A stretch of 64,000 nucleotides of DNA, taken from contig NZ_QKVL01000020.1 of the NCBI RefSeq assembly GCF_003231275.1, positions 1-64,000 on the forward strand. Direction: 5' to 3'. A model generated the notes under the pieces. It did not search any database. It worked only from the letters and a program-made list of their open reading frames with translations, and was not told the origin of the DNA. The position numbers and the translations under genes are program-made. Shown here piece by piece: positions 54,624-63,207 of the stretch; the first letter of the stretch is position 1, and every line of letters starts with the position of its first letter. The stretch comes from Pseudomonas huaxiensis (GTDB lineage: Bacteria; Pseudomonadota; Gammaproteobacteria; Pseudomonadales; Pseudomonadaceae).

Positions 54624-55430
54624 TCAGTAACCGTTGCCGTAGTCCACGGTGTAGGCGAAATCCTTCAGTCGGGAGACGCCAGTGTCGATCCGTCCGTCGT
54701 CGTGCAACGCCAGCCAGCGGTAACCGGGGGCGCGCTCGTCGACCTTGAAATCGTCGCTGCCGGGCTCGAACTGGACGCAGGTCGATGGCGACGCCAGCAG
54801 GCGCAGACCGTCCACTTGTTGGTCCCACTCCTGATGGATATGCCCCCAGAGCAGCGCGCGGGCCTGTGGATAAGGTTTCAGCAACTGAAACAGCGCCTCG
54901 GGGTTGCGCAGGCCGATAGGCGCCATCCACGCGCAACCGATGGACACCGGCTGATGATGGAAACAGATCAGGCAATGCCGTCCATTGGCACTCTCAAGGG
55001 CCTGTTGCAGCAGGCTCAACTGGCTGTCGTCAAGGAAGCCCGGCACGGAGCCGGGAATCGCCGAGTTGAGCATCAACACCCGCCAATTGCCGATATCGGT
55101 CACCGGATCGAGTACGTCGGTCCCGGCCGCGACACGCTCCATCGGTAGCGGTTCGTCATGATTGCCCGCCAGCCAGCGGGCCGGGGCATCGATGACGGCC
55201 GTCATGCGGCGGAATTGCTCGTAGGACGCTTCGGTTCCATCCTGGGAAAGATCGCCCGTCGCCAGCACCAGATCCACCCGTTCCTGCTCGACCAGAACCC
55301 GCTCGATCACCCGTTGCAGGCTCTCGTGGGTATTCATGCCCAACAGCGAGCCATCGGCATCGGCAAACAGATGACTGTCGGAAAGCTGCACCAACAGAAT
55401 CGGCGCCGCCTCGGGGTTCGTGCTCGGCAA
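54624..55430 (-). CDS. cpdA: 3',5'-cyclic-AMP phosphodiesterase CpdA
   Basis: A 268-residue class III metallophosphoesterase with the metal motifs in order: QLSDSHLF, GDLSQDG, GNHDE, CFHHQP and GHIHQ. It lowers cAMP for Vfr/CRP signalling. The start is a TTG at 55430 (MPSTNPEAAP) with AGGA eight bases upstream; no ATG or GTG fits better. Confidence 0.93.
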   Translation of the reverse strand: MPSTNPEAAPILLVQLSDSHLFADADGSLLGMNTHESLQRVIERVLVEQERVDLVLATGDLSQDGTEASYEQFRRMTAVIDAPARWLAGNHDEPLPMERVAAGTDVLDPVTDIGNWRVLMLNSAIPGSVPGFLDDSQLSLLQQALESANGRHCLICFHHQPVSIGCAWMAPIGLRNPEALFQLLKPYPQARALLWGHIHQEWDQQVDGLRLLASPSTCVQFEPGSDDFKVDERAPGYRWLALHDDGRIDTGVSRLKDFAYTVDYGNGY

Positions 55431-55506
55431 GACGTAGTCCTCGGAAGAAAGGCCAGATTATGCGGCCAGCCAATTGGCCGGGCCAAGCCCCGGAATGCGG
55501 GGCCGG

Positions 55507-55790
55507 TCACACATGTTCTGTTGATCTCAACATTTCATGGGGCTGCAAGCCGGCAGTGTTCGCTTCACCGACCAGCGGTTTGCTGTGAATCTCGTGCCGG
55601 GCGGTGTCCAGCACCCCGTCCTTCACATAGCGCAGGCCATCCGTTTCCACGCACACCTCGCCCTCAAGCAATGCCAGCACTACGCCTTTCCAGCTGGTAT
55701 AGCGGAAAGCAGCACCCGATGCCCCCGCCCGGCCAACTCCAGCGCAACGTGACAACCACTCCAGCCCGCTCCAATCACTGCGATTTGCAT
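55507..55790 (-). pseudogene. Broken FAD/NAD-binding protein remnant
   Basis: An ATG at 55790 with an excellent Shine-Dalgarno (AGGAGAG) opens a Rossmann-type start, MQIAVIGAGWSGCHVALELA, but the frame meets TAG at 55680-55682 after 36 codons. In another frame an open stretch continues to 55507 (YTSWKGVVLALLEGEVC...), which I cannot match to the rest of such an enzyme. It looks like the 5' end of a flavoprotein gene that lost its body by deletion or frameshift. It sits in the 467 bp gap between cpdA and yqiB. Confidence 0.55.
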
Positions 55791-55897
55791 GCCTCTCTCC
55801 TGCGTTCGATCACAAAGGCGTGATGAAACGCAGGCGAGGCATACGTCAGGATTAAGAGTTTGGCGCTAAACGGCTGTATAGAGATTTCGTACGCAAT

Positions 55898-56344
55898 TCA
55901 GCGAACGATCGCCAGCTCATGGCCACACGCGAGGCAGTGAGTCAGCCATTCGCCCAGAAACAGGTTGAGCTGGGCCTTCTCGTCCGGCTGGTGCATCGAT
56001 TCGTTGGGATAGGGGTAAACGCTGCGAAAACGCCGGGCGTGTTCGGCGCTGATGACTTCGGCCATGCGCGCGTCGTGGTAGACCTGCACTTCCAGTTGCG
56101 GCACCGGCAGCCACGGCAGGCTGTGTTCCTGGCGAACCCTCAAGGTGGTGGTGTAAGGGCAGGCCAGCACCACTTCCAGGGTCAGCACGCCAAGCATCTG
56201 GTCGCCCTGGGTCATGCCGATGCGACGGGAACTGGTGGCGTTGCGCATGTCTGGCAGCAGGCGCATCAGGCGGGCGTAATTGGCCTCGCAGGCAGCCTGC
56301 AAGCCAACCAGATCGACCCGATAACGCTCACGTGCAAGGTTCAC
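55898..56344 (-). CDS. YqiB-family DUF1249 protein
   Basis: A 148-residue soluble protein of the DUF1249/YqiB family (YARLMRLLPDMRNATSSRRI, then LEVQVYHDARMAEVISAEHA and the C-terminal LNLFLGEWLTHCLACG). Function is unknown, but the gene lies next to nudF and cpdA across gammaproteobacteria. The GTG at 56344 shares GTGA with the nudF stop; a GTG at 56350 is also in frame. Confidence 0.87.
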   Translation of the reverse strand: MNLARERYRVDLVGLQAACEANYARLMRLLPDMRNATSSRRIGMTQGDQMLGVLTLEVVLACPYTTTLRVRQEHSLPWLPVPQLEVQVYHDARMAEVISAEHARRFRSVYPYPNESMHQPDEKAQLNLFLGEWLTHCLACGHELAIVR

Positions 56345-56958
56345 GACCACAGCCCCCTGACTTCATCACGGTTCAAGGCCAGCCACTGCAAGGCGATAAT
56401 CGTCGCCGCATTGGCAATCTGCCCATCGCGCACGGCCTGCAAGGCATCCTCGAATGCCCAGACCCGCACGCGAATATCTTCGCCTTCTTCTTCCAGGCCA
56501 TGCAGCCCGCCAGCCCCCTCGCTGCTGCAACGCCCCAGATACAAGTGAACAAACTCGTCGCTGCCGCCAGGTGACGGGAAGTAGCGGGTCATCGGCCACA
56601 ACGCGCTGAACTCGAGCCCAGCTTCCTCCTGCGCTTCGCGGTGCGCAACTTCTTCCGGCTGCTCGTCCTTGTCGATCAGACCGGCGACCAGTTCAACCAG
56701 CCAGGGGTTTTCAACCTTGCCCAGCGCGCCGACCCGAAACTGCTCGATCAGCACCACTTCGTCGCGTTGCGGGTCGTAGGGCAGGACGCAAACGGCGTCG
56801 TGACGGACGAACAGCTCGCGGCTGATCTCGCGTCCCATGCCGCCGGCGAACAGTTCATGCCGCAGGTGCACCCGATCCAACCGGTAGAAGCCCTTGAAAC
56901 AGTTCTCGCGCCGGACGATCTCAACGGCGGTCGGAGCGGTATTCGTTTTGTCTGTCAT
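56341..56958 (-). CDS. nudF: ADP-ribose diphosphatase NudF (Nudix)
   Basis: A 205-residue Nudix hydrolase. The Nudix box GX5EX7REUXEEXGU is complete, from GLIDKDE through REAQEEAGLEF, and the proline-containing YFPSPGGSDEF stretch follows at the spacing typical of ADP-ribose pyrophosphatases. It splits ADP-ribose into AMP and ribose 5-phosphate. GGGGA six bases before the ATG at 56958 sets the start. It is coupled to yqiB. Confidence 0.93.
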   Translation of the reverse strand: MTDKTNTAPTAVEIVRRENCFKGFYRLDRVHLRHELFAGGMGREISRELFVRHDAVCVLPYDPQRDEVVLIEQFRVGALGKVENPWLVELVAGLIDKDEQPEEVAHREAQEEAGLEFSALWPMTRYFPSPGGSDEFVHLYLGRCSSEGAGGLHGLEEEGEDIRVRVWAFEDALQAVRDGQIANAATIIALQWLALNRDEVRGLWS

Positions 56959-57144
56959 GAAAATCCCCAATACCTCACGTGCTACTTCGCGCCATCCTAC
57001 CCCGCGTACCCTCGGCTTTCACCCTCTTTAAAGTCAACCCGGAGGCTGCGAGGATAGGCACCGCCGGTCTATTCAAGCTTAGTGGCGAACCGAAGGCAGT
57101 GCCTACGGTCCAAGCCCGATCACCGTTGTTCTACAAGGATCATC

Positions 57145-57891
57145 ATGACACTTGTCAAACTGACCACCGTGGCTGTCCTGGCCCTTACCCTGGGGGCGTG
57201 CCAGAGCTTTTTCCAGCCCAACATGCGCAAGCCGCTGGAGGTCAAGCGCGACGCCTGGGAGCACATCAAGCCCGGTTGCAGCGCCAGCGATTGCCCACTG
57301 GTGAACATCGACACCCTGCATTTCCCGGGTCAGCCGCAGCTCGATCCGATCATCGAACGCGGCCTGCTGCAACTGACCCGCGACGGCGACGGTGCCCCCG
57401 TGGCGAGTTCGCTCAAAGCCTATGAAGATGCTTTCTTGCGCTCGGCCGAAAGCCGCCACAGCACTTACCTGCAAGCCAAGGTACGTGAGCAGCATGACGG
57501 ACTGGTGATCATCGAACTGTCCAGTTATCTGGACACTGGCGGCGCCCACGGCGCGCCGGGCCGCGCGTTCATCAACTGGTCGCGCCAGCAGGAAAAGGTC
57601 CTGACCCTGCAGGACATGCTGGTGCCGGGTCAGGAAGCGACATTCTGGAAGACGGCCGAGGAGGCGCACCGCGGCTGGCTGATCAGCAGCAAACTCGATC
57701 AGGACGCCGAGTTCGTGAAGACCTGGCCGTTCCGCCAGACGCCGCACATCGCCCTCACTTACGGTGCCGTGGTGCTCAAGTACGACGTGTACGCCATCGC
57801 CCCTTACGTGATGGGCCACGTCGAACTGAAGATCCCCTACCCGCGCCTGAACGGGGTGATCAAGCCAGAGCTGTTTCCCGGCCGCGGTTGA
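57145..57891 (+). CDS. DUF3298 (RsiV-like) outer-membrane lipoprotein
   Basis: A 248-residue lipoprotein with signal LTTVAVLALTLGAC (lipobox LGAC, Cys about residue 19) and a C-terminal DUF3298/RsiV-like domain (YLDTGGAHGAPGRAFINWS, LTLQDMLVPG, PYVMGHVELKIPYPRL). The domain also occurs in lysozyme-sensing anti-sigma factors, but no sigma gene or transmembrane helix is here. AAGGA precedes the ATG at 57145. The last 32 bp overlap the convergent cytX gene. It matches PA4972 in position. Confidence 0.85.
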   Translation: MTLVKLTTVAVLALTLGACQSFFQPNMRKPLEVKRDAWEHIKPGCSASDCPLVNIDTLHFPGQPQLDPIIERGLLQLTRDGDGAPVASSLKAYEDAFLRSAESRHSTYLQAKVREQHDGLVIIELSSYLDTGGAHGAPGRAFINWSRQQEKVLTLQDMLVPGQEATFWKTAEEAHRGWLISSKLDQDAEFVKTWPFRQTPHIALTYGAVVLKYDVYAIAPYVMGHVELKIPYPRLNGVIKPELFPGRG

Positions 57892-59143
57892 AGCCCAGCA
57901 CGCCGTAAAGCAGCCCTGCCAGCAGTAGCGCCGGCAGGGTTGCACCGACGTCCGGTGCGTAGTTGGCCAGCGCATGGTAGGTCACAACCCCGCCAGCCCA
58001 CGCCACCAGTGCGCCGCCGTGCAGCGACTTGACGTGCATCGGCAGGCGCCGGCGACGCAGGACGAAGTGGTCCATCAGCACCACACCGAACAGCGGTGCG
58101 AACACCGAGCCAATCAACAGCAGGAAGTTCTGGTATTGCGCCAACGGCGCGAAGCAGGCGATCAAGGTGCACAACACGCCGATGGCCAGGGCCAGGTGCT
58201 CCACTTTCAAACGCAACAGCAGGCCGCTGGATACCGCCGCCGAGTGAATGTCGGCGAAGGCATTTTCCGATTCATCCAACAGAATCAGCAGCAGCGGAAT
58301 ACCCAGCCCGGCCCCCGCGAGGGCCAGCAGCAGGGCATTGACCTCGCCGCTCGGGGCGAAGGCCAGGGTGTAGGCAACGCCCAGGCTCATCAGCCAGAAG
58401 TTGCCGATGAAAAAGCCCAGCGCGGTGCCACCAAAGACCCGGGTGGCACGCATGCCGAAGCGCGAATAGTCGGCAATCAGCGGGAGCCACGACAGCGGCA
58501 TGGCAATGGCGATATCAAAGCCCACCGCCAGCGACATCGAACCGTCACCGGCACGCGCCCAGAGGTCCGCCAGATCGGCCTTGGCAAACAGGTTCCAGGT
58601 CAGCCAGATGCAGGCCCCCAGCAGCAGCCAGATGCCCCACTTGCGCAGCACCCGGCGCACGAAGGTCAGCGGACCGCTCACCGCCAGCAAAGTGGCCAGG
58701 CCGCCGAAGAACAAGGTCCAGAGCAACGGACTGTTCCACAGGCTGCTCTCGCCGAACGACTGAGCGCCGAGCAGGCTGGCGGCGTCGCGCATGACGATGA
58801 TTTCGAACGAGCCCCAGCCGATCAGTTGCAGCAGGTTCAGCACCGCTGGCAGTGCCGCGCCATGCCGGCCCAGGCTCAGGCGCAGGGCCGCCATGGCCGA
58901 CAGGCCGGTGTCGCTGCCGATCACCCCGACGGCGGCCAGCAGCAACACCCCGACCAGCGTTCCCAGACCGATTGCCAGGATCGACCCGGCCAGCCCCAGG
59001 CCCGGCGCCAGCAAGGCACCGGTCTGCAGCACCATCAGGCCGATGCCGAGGGAGAACCACAGGGAGAACAGGTCTCGAGCGCCGAACGTGCGCTGGTGGG
59101 TGGGGACGGGGGAGTCGGGGGAATAGTGGCTGGGTGTGGGCAC
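57860..59143 (-). CDS. cytX: Putative hydroxymethylpyrimidine transporter CytX (NCS1)
   Basis: A 427-residue NCS1-family (cytosine permease-like) transporter with about 12 helices; LFSLWFSLGIGLMVLQTGAL is helix 1 and GWGSFEIIVMRDAA is the substrate-site helix. Being next to and on the same strand as thiC, it probably imports HMP, the pyrimidine part of thiamine. The open frame extends far upstream through a REP element, so the start must be after it. GTG at 59143 is a workable choice with a weak ribosome-binding site; the exact start is uncertain. Confidence 0.82.
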   Translation of the reverse strand: MPTPSHYSPDSPVPTHQRTFGARDLFSLWFSLGIGLMVLQTGALLAPGLGLAGSILAIGLGTLVGVLLLAAVGVIGSDTGLSAMAALRLSLGRHGAALPAVLNLLQLIGWGSFEIIVMRDAASLLGAQSFGESSLWNSPLLWTLFFGGLATLLAVSGPLTFVRRVLRKWGIWLLLGACIWLTWNLFAKADLADLWARAGDGSMSLAVGFDIAIAMPLSWLPLIADYSRFGMRATRVFGGTALGFFIGNFWLMSLGVAYTLAFAPSGEVNALLLALAGAGLGIPLLLILLDESENAFADIHSAAVSSGLLLRLKVEHLALAIGVLCTLIACFAPLAQYQNFLLLIGSVFAPLFGVVLMDHFVLRRRRLPMHVKSLHGGALVAWAGGVVTYHALANYAPDVGATLPALLLAGLLYGVLGFNRGRETALA

Positions 59144-59200
59144 GACAGTGGTCTCGGCAGGATTTTTGTTGAGTTCGGAAACCTGGGGCCGCTTAGCGGC

Positions 59201-59275
59201 CCTTCGCGAGCAAGCTCGCTCCCACAGGGGCTCCGCAGTGATCCTTCCTTGTGGGAGCGAGCTTGCTCGCGAAGG
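59201..59275. repeat. REP pair, GCGAGCAAGCTCGC type
   Basis: Two inverted REP units of the CTTCGCGAGCAAGCTCGCTC family (arms at about 59201-59227 and 59250-59275), flanked by further small stems GGCCGCTTAGCGGCC (59187-59201) and ACCGCAAAGCGGT (59276-59288). It lies between thiC and cytX and probably stabilises or ends the thiC mRNA. Confidence 0.85.
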
Positions 59276-59336
59276 ACCGCAAAGCGGTCCCAAAACAACC
59301 GACGCGATGCACCAGAAGCACACCGCGCCGGATACC

Positions 59337-61226
59337 TCAGACTTTCTTGTACAACTGACTGCCTTCCTGGCGGAACCGCTCGGCCTGCTCGCGCATGCCG
59401 TCCTCGACCGCCACATCCACCGCTTCGATGCGCTGGTTGGCGGCGTATTCACGCACTTCCTGGGTGATCTTCATCGAGCAGAACTTCGGCCCGCACATGG
59501 AGCAGAAATGCGCCACCTTGGCCGAGTCCTTCGGCAGGGTTTCGTCGTGGAACGAACGCGCAGTGTCCGGGTCCAGGCCGAGGTTGAACTGGTCTTCCCA
59601 GCGGAACTCGAAGCGCGCCTTGCTCAGGGCGTTGTCGCGGATCTGCGCGCCCGGATGACCTTTCGCAAGATCCGCGGCGTGGGCGGCGATCTTGTAGGTG
59701 ATGATCCCGGTCTTCACGTCATCCTTGTTCGGCAGGCCCAGGTGTTCCTTGGGCGTGACGTAGCAAAGCATGGCGCAACCGAACCAGCCGATCATCGCGG
59801 CACCGATGCCGGAGGTAATGTGGTCGTAGCCCGGCGCGATGTCGGTGGTCAGCGGGCCGAGGGTGTAGAACGGCGCCTCGTCGCAGCATTCGAGCTGCTT
59901 GTCCATGTTCTCTTTGATCAACTGCATCGGCACGTGGCCAGGGCCTTCGATCATGCACTGGACGTCGTGTTTCCAGGCGATCTTGGTCAGTTCGCCGAGG
60001 GTTTCCAGCTCGCCGAACTGCGCTTCGTCGTTGGCGTCGGCAATGGAGCCCGGACGCAGGCCGTCGCCCAGCGAGAAGCTGACGTCGTAGGCCTTCATGA
60101 TTTCGCAGATTTCGTCGAAGTGGGTGTAGAGGAAGTTCTCTTTGTGGTGCGCCAGGCACCACTTGGCCATGATCGAGCCGCCCCGGCTGACGATCCCGGT
60201 AACCCGCTTGGCGGTCAGCGGCACATAGCGCAGCAGCACGCCGGCATGGATAGTGAAATAGTCGACGCCCTGCTCGGCCTGTTCGATCAGGGTGTCGCGG
60301 AACAGCTCCCAGGTCAGGTCTTCGGCCACGCCGTTGACCTTTTCCAGTGCCTGGTAGATCGGCACGGTACCGATCGGCACCGGCGAGTTGCGGATGATCC
60401 ACTCGCGGGTTTCGTGGATGTGCTTGCCGGTGGACAGGTCCATCACGGTGTCCGAACCCCAGCGGATGCCCCAGGTCAGCTTGGCCACTTCTTCTTCAAT
60501 GGACGAACCGAGGGCGCTGTTGCCGATGTTGCCGTTGATCTTCACCAGGAAGTTGCGGCCGATGATCATCGGCTCCAGCTCCACGTGGTTGATGTTGGCC
60601 GGGATGATCGCGCGACCACGGGCGATTTCTTCGCGGACGAACTCGGCGGTGATTTCTTTCGGAATGCTGGCGCCGAAGCTGTGACCGGCGTGCTGCTGCT
60701 TGAGCAGACCGGCGGCGCGGGCTTCCTGGAGCTTCATGTTTTCGCGCAGGGCGACGTATTCCATCTCTGCGGTGATGATGCCTTTGCGCGCGTAGTGCAT
60801 CTGGCTGACGTTGGCCCCGGCCTTGGCACGGCGCGGGTTGCGTACGTGGGCGAAGCGCAGCTTGGTCAGCTCGACGTCATTCAGGCGCTGCTGGCCGAAG
60901 TTGGAAGACAGGCCGTCAAGGCGCTCGGTGTCGGCGCGGTCGTCGATCCAGGCCGAGCGCACGTCGCCCAGGCCTTTACGCACATCGATGATCACGCTCG
61001 GGTCGGTGTACGGGCCGGAGGTGTCATAAACCAGCACCGGGGCGTTGGCTTCGCCGCCGAAATCGGTGGGGGTGTCGTCCAGGCTGATTTCGCGCATCGG
61101 CACGCGGATGTCCGGGCGCGAGCCCTCGACATAGATTTTGCGCGAGCGGGTAAAAGGTTGTACGGACTGCTGATCGACCTGCGCGGACTCGCTCAGGTTG
61201 GCGGGATATTTTTCTTGTTTGGTCAT
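59337..61226 (-). CDS. thiC: Phosphomethylpyrimidine synthase ThiC
   Basis: A 629-residue radical-SAM enzyme making HMP-phosphate from AIR. The 4Fe-4S cysteines are at the C-terminus in CSMCGPKFC, and MIEGPGHVPMQLIKENM is a family signature. The ATG at 61226 (MTKQEKYPANL) has GGAGAG six bases upstream. A TPP riboswitch lies about 165 bp upstream in the leader, so expression falls when thiamine diphosphate is plentiful. Confidence 0.98.
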   Translation of the reverse strand: MTKQEKYPANLSESAQVDQQSVQPFTRSRKIYVEGSRPDIRVPMREISLDDTPTDFGGEANAPVLVYDTSGPYTDPSVIIDVRKGLGDVRSAWIDDRADTERLDGLSSNFGQQRLNDVELTKLRFAHVRNPRRAKAGANVSQMHYARKGIITAEMEYVALRENMKLQEARAAGLLKQQHAGHSFGASIPKEITAEFVREEIARGRAIIPANINHVELEPMIIGRNFLVKINGNIGNSALGSSIEEEVAKLTWGIRWGSDTVMDLSTGKHIHETREWIIRNSPVPIGTVPIYQALEKVNGVAEDLTWELFRDTLIEQAEQGVDYFTIHAGVLLRYVPLTAKRVTGIVSRGGSIMAKWCLAHHKENFLYTHFDEICEIMKAYDVSFSLGDGLRPGSIADANDEAQFGELETLGELTKIAWKHDVQCMIEGPGHVPMQLIKENMDKQLECCDEAPFYTLGPLTTDIAPGYDHITSGIGAAMIGWFGCAMLCYVTPKEHLGLPNKDDVKTGIITYKIAAHAADLAKGHPGAQIRDNALSKARFEFRWEDQFNLGLDPDTARSFHDETLPKDSAKVAHFCSMCGPKFCSMKITQEVREYAANQRIEAVDVAVEDGMREQAERFRQEGSQLYKKV

Positions 61227-61390
61227 CACAGGCTCTCCAGACGGGTTGGATGTCGGAGTGAACCTGATGAAGGCACGGACGCACCGGAGGCGGTGCTGTG
61301 CTGAATACGGGGGTGTCTGTTGCCACGGAGGCTGACTCGACATTTCCCGGACCCGGCACAAGAGGGCTCGCGGGAAAGCGAGCAATCTTG

Positions 61391-61472
61391 TTCCCTACGC
61401 AGGCGCTAACCTGATCAGGTTCAACGGGATCCGGAATTATCCGATCTCAGCCTCAACGCAAGGCACCCCGAC
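61391..61472 (-). ncRNA. TPP riboswitch (THI element) of thiC
   Basis: On the minus strand the conserved TPP aptamer parts appear in order: CGGGGTGCC, GGCTGAGAT, a variable P3-like stem (GGATAATTCC), ACCTGATCAGGTTAGC and GCGTAGGGAA. It folds in the 5' leader of thiC and represses it on binding thiamine diphosphate. Confidence 0.97.
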
Positions 61473-61622
61473 AAGAACCCGGCCAGTCTAGACTGGAGTC
61501 GCGGCAAACGCCAACCCTCCAAGCACAGGCACGATAAATGGCGCAAATGTCAGATTGTTGCAAAGTGTCCACGGAACTACACTCGCTGGTCTGAATTACC
61601 CTCTTCGTTCAAGGACCGCCCT
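61473..61622 (+). promoter_or_regulatory. thiC / tolC divergent promoter region
   Basis: The 150 bp between the riboswitch and the tolC ATG must hold the thiC and tolC promoters. I see no strong consensus or palindrome by eye. AAGGA at about 61610 is the tolC ribosome-binding site. Confidence 0.4.
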
Positions 61623-63062
61623 ATGCTGCGCAAACTTTCACTGGCGCTCGCCGTGTCTTTTGCTTCCAACGGAATGGCCTGGGCAGCAGACGCACCCCTT
61701 TCGGCCAGGACAGACCTGGTCAGTGTCTACCAGGAAGCCGTGAACAATAACGCTGACCTCGCCGCCGCCCGCGCCGACTACGGCGCCCGCCGTGAAGTCG
61801 TGCCCCAGGCCCGCGCCGGCCTGCTGCCGAACCTGTCCGCCGGCGCCGAGATGATGAATAGCCGTACGCACATCGACCAGCCATCGGTGACCGCCAACCG
61901 CAGCGGCAACTCCTGGCAGGCGACCCTCTCGCAGCCGATCTTCCGCGCCGATCGCTGGTTCCAGTTGCAAGCCGCCGAAGCCGTGAACGAGCAGGCCGCG
62001 CTGGAACTGTCCGCCACCGAGCAGAACCTGATTCTGCAAAGCGCCGAGAACTACTTCGCGGTGCTGCGCGCCCAAGACAACCTGGCTTCGACCAAGGCCG
62101 AAGAAGCAGCGTTCAAGCGCCAGCTCGACCAGTCGAACGAGCGCTTCGACGTCGGCCTTTCGGACAAGACCGATGTGCTGCAATCCCAGGCCAGCTACGA
62201 CACCGCCCGGGCCAACCGGCTGATCGCCGAGCGCCGCGTGCAGGACGCCTTCGAGGCCTTGGTGACCCTGACCAACCGTGAGTACAACGCGCTGCAGGGC
62301 GTCGTTCACACCCTGCCGGTGCAAGTGCCAGTGCCTAACGACGCCAAGGCCTGGGTCGATACTGCCACCCAGCAGAACCTCAATCTGCAAGCCACCAACC
62401 ACGCCGTCAGCGCCGCCGAAGAAACCCTGCGCCAGCGCAAGGCCGGCCATGCACCGACCGTCGACGCCGTGGCCCGTTACCAGAAAGGTGACAACGACAG
62501 CCTCGGCTTCACCAACCCGAACGCGAGCCTGGGCGGCCAGTCGTACCGTGGTGATGTCGAACAGACCAGCATCGGCCTGCAACTGAACATCCCGTTGTAC
62601 AGCGGCGGCCTGACCAGCTCGCAAGTGCGCGAGGCGTACCAGCGCCTGAGCCAGACCGAGCAGCAGCGCGAAAGCCTGCGTCGCCAGGTGGTGGAAAACA
62701 CCCGCAACCTGCACCGTGCGGTCAACACCGACGTGGAGCAGGTGCAGGCGCGCAAACAGTCGATCATCTCCAACCAGAGCGCGCTGGAAGCCACGGAAAT
62801 CGGTTATCAGGTCGGTACGCGCAATATCGTCGACGTGCTCGACGCGCAGCGCCAGCTCTACACCTCGGTGCGCGACTACAACAACACTCGCTACGACTAC
62901 ATCCTCGACAACCTGCGGCTCCGGCAGGCAGCGGGCACGCTGAGCCCGCAGGATCTGCAGGACCTGGGACGCTGGTTGAAGCCGGACTACAACCCGGACA
63001 AGGACTTCCTGCCACCGGATCTGGCGGCAGCAGCCAAGGCCAATTTCGAGGCCCGGCCGTAA
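61623..63062 (+). CDS. tolC: TolC-family outer-membrane channel
   Basis: A 479-residue protein: signal peptide (LSLALAVSFASNGMAWA), then two TolC repeats of coiled helices and beta segments, with PQARAGLLPNLS in the first and IGLQLNIPLYSGG in the second, and YQVGTRNIVDVLDAQRQLY near the end, all typical of TolC. It forms the trimeric exit duct for type I secretion and efflux. No inner-membrane partner gene is in the window. By position next to thiC it matches P. aeruginosa tolC (PA4974). Confidence 0.94.
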   Translation: MLRKLSLALAVSFASNGMAWAADAPLSARTDLVSVYQEAVNNNADLAAARADYGARREVVPQARAGLLPNLSAGAEMMNSRTHIDQPSVTANRSGNSWQATLSQPIFRADRWFQLQAAEAVNEQAALELSATEQNLILQSAENYFAVLRAQDNLASTKAEEAAFKRQLDQSNERFDVGLSDKTDVLQSQASYDTARANRLIAERRVQDAFEALVTLTNREYNALQGVVHTLPVQVPVPNDAKAWVDTATQQNLNLQATNHAVSAAEETLRQRKAGHAPTVDAVARYQKGDNDSLGFTNPNASLGGQSYRGDVEQTSIGLQLNIPLYSGGLTSSQVREAYQRLSQTEQQRESLRRQVVENTRNLHRAVNTDVEQVQARKQSIISNQSALEATEIGYQVGTRNIVDVLDAQRQLYTSVRDYNNTRYDYILDNLRLRQAAGTLSPQDLQDLGRWLKPDYNPDKDFLPPDLAAAAKANFEARP

Positions 63063-63109
63063 GACCGGTTCCCACGGGGATCGGGTCCGGCACGGATCTT
63101 TTGCCGGAC

Positions 63110-63145
63110 AAAAGACCCTGTGGGAGCCGGCTTGCCGGCGACTGC
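63110..63145. repeat. Single REP unit (GCCGGC variant)
   Basis: A REP core CCTGTGGGAGCCGGCTTGCC at 63117-63136 downstream of tolC, in inverted orientation relative to the similar GCCGGC-type unit at 38134-38160. It marks the right edge of the motB-tolC segment. Confidence 0.75.
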
Positions 63146-63161
63146 GATCGTCCAGGCAAAA

Positions 63162-63207
63162 AACAAGAACGCCCGCTTGGGTCAATCCAGGCGGGCGTTC
63201 TTGTTTG
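63162..63207. terminator. Bidirectional terminator, tolC / TIR-like gene
   Basis: AAACAAGAACGCCCGC and GCGGGCGTTCTTGTTT pair perfectly over 16 bp around a 14-nt loop. It abuts the stop codon of the TIR-like gene, with an A-run before and T-rich sequence after, so it can end both convergent transcripts. Confidence 0.88.

Noticed and set aside
58029..59467. Plus-strand Gln/Arg-rich open frames opposite cytX
   Set aside because: Antisense low-complexity frames; cytX has clear membrane helices and the frames run through the REP repeat.
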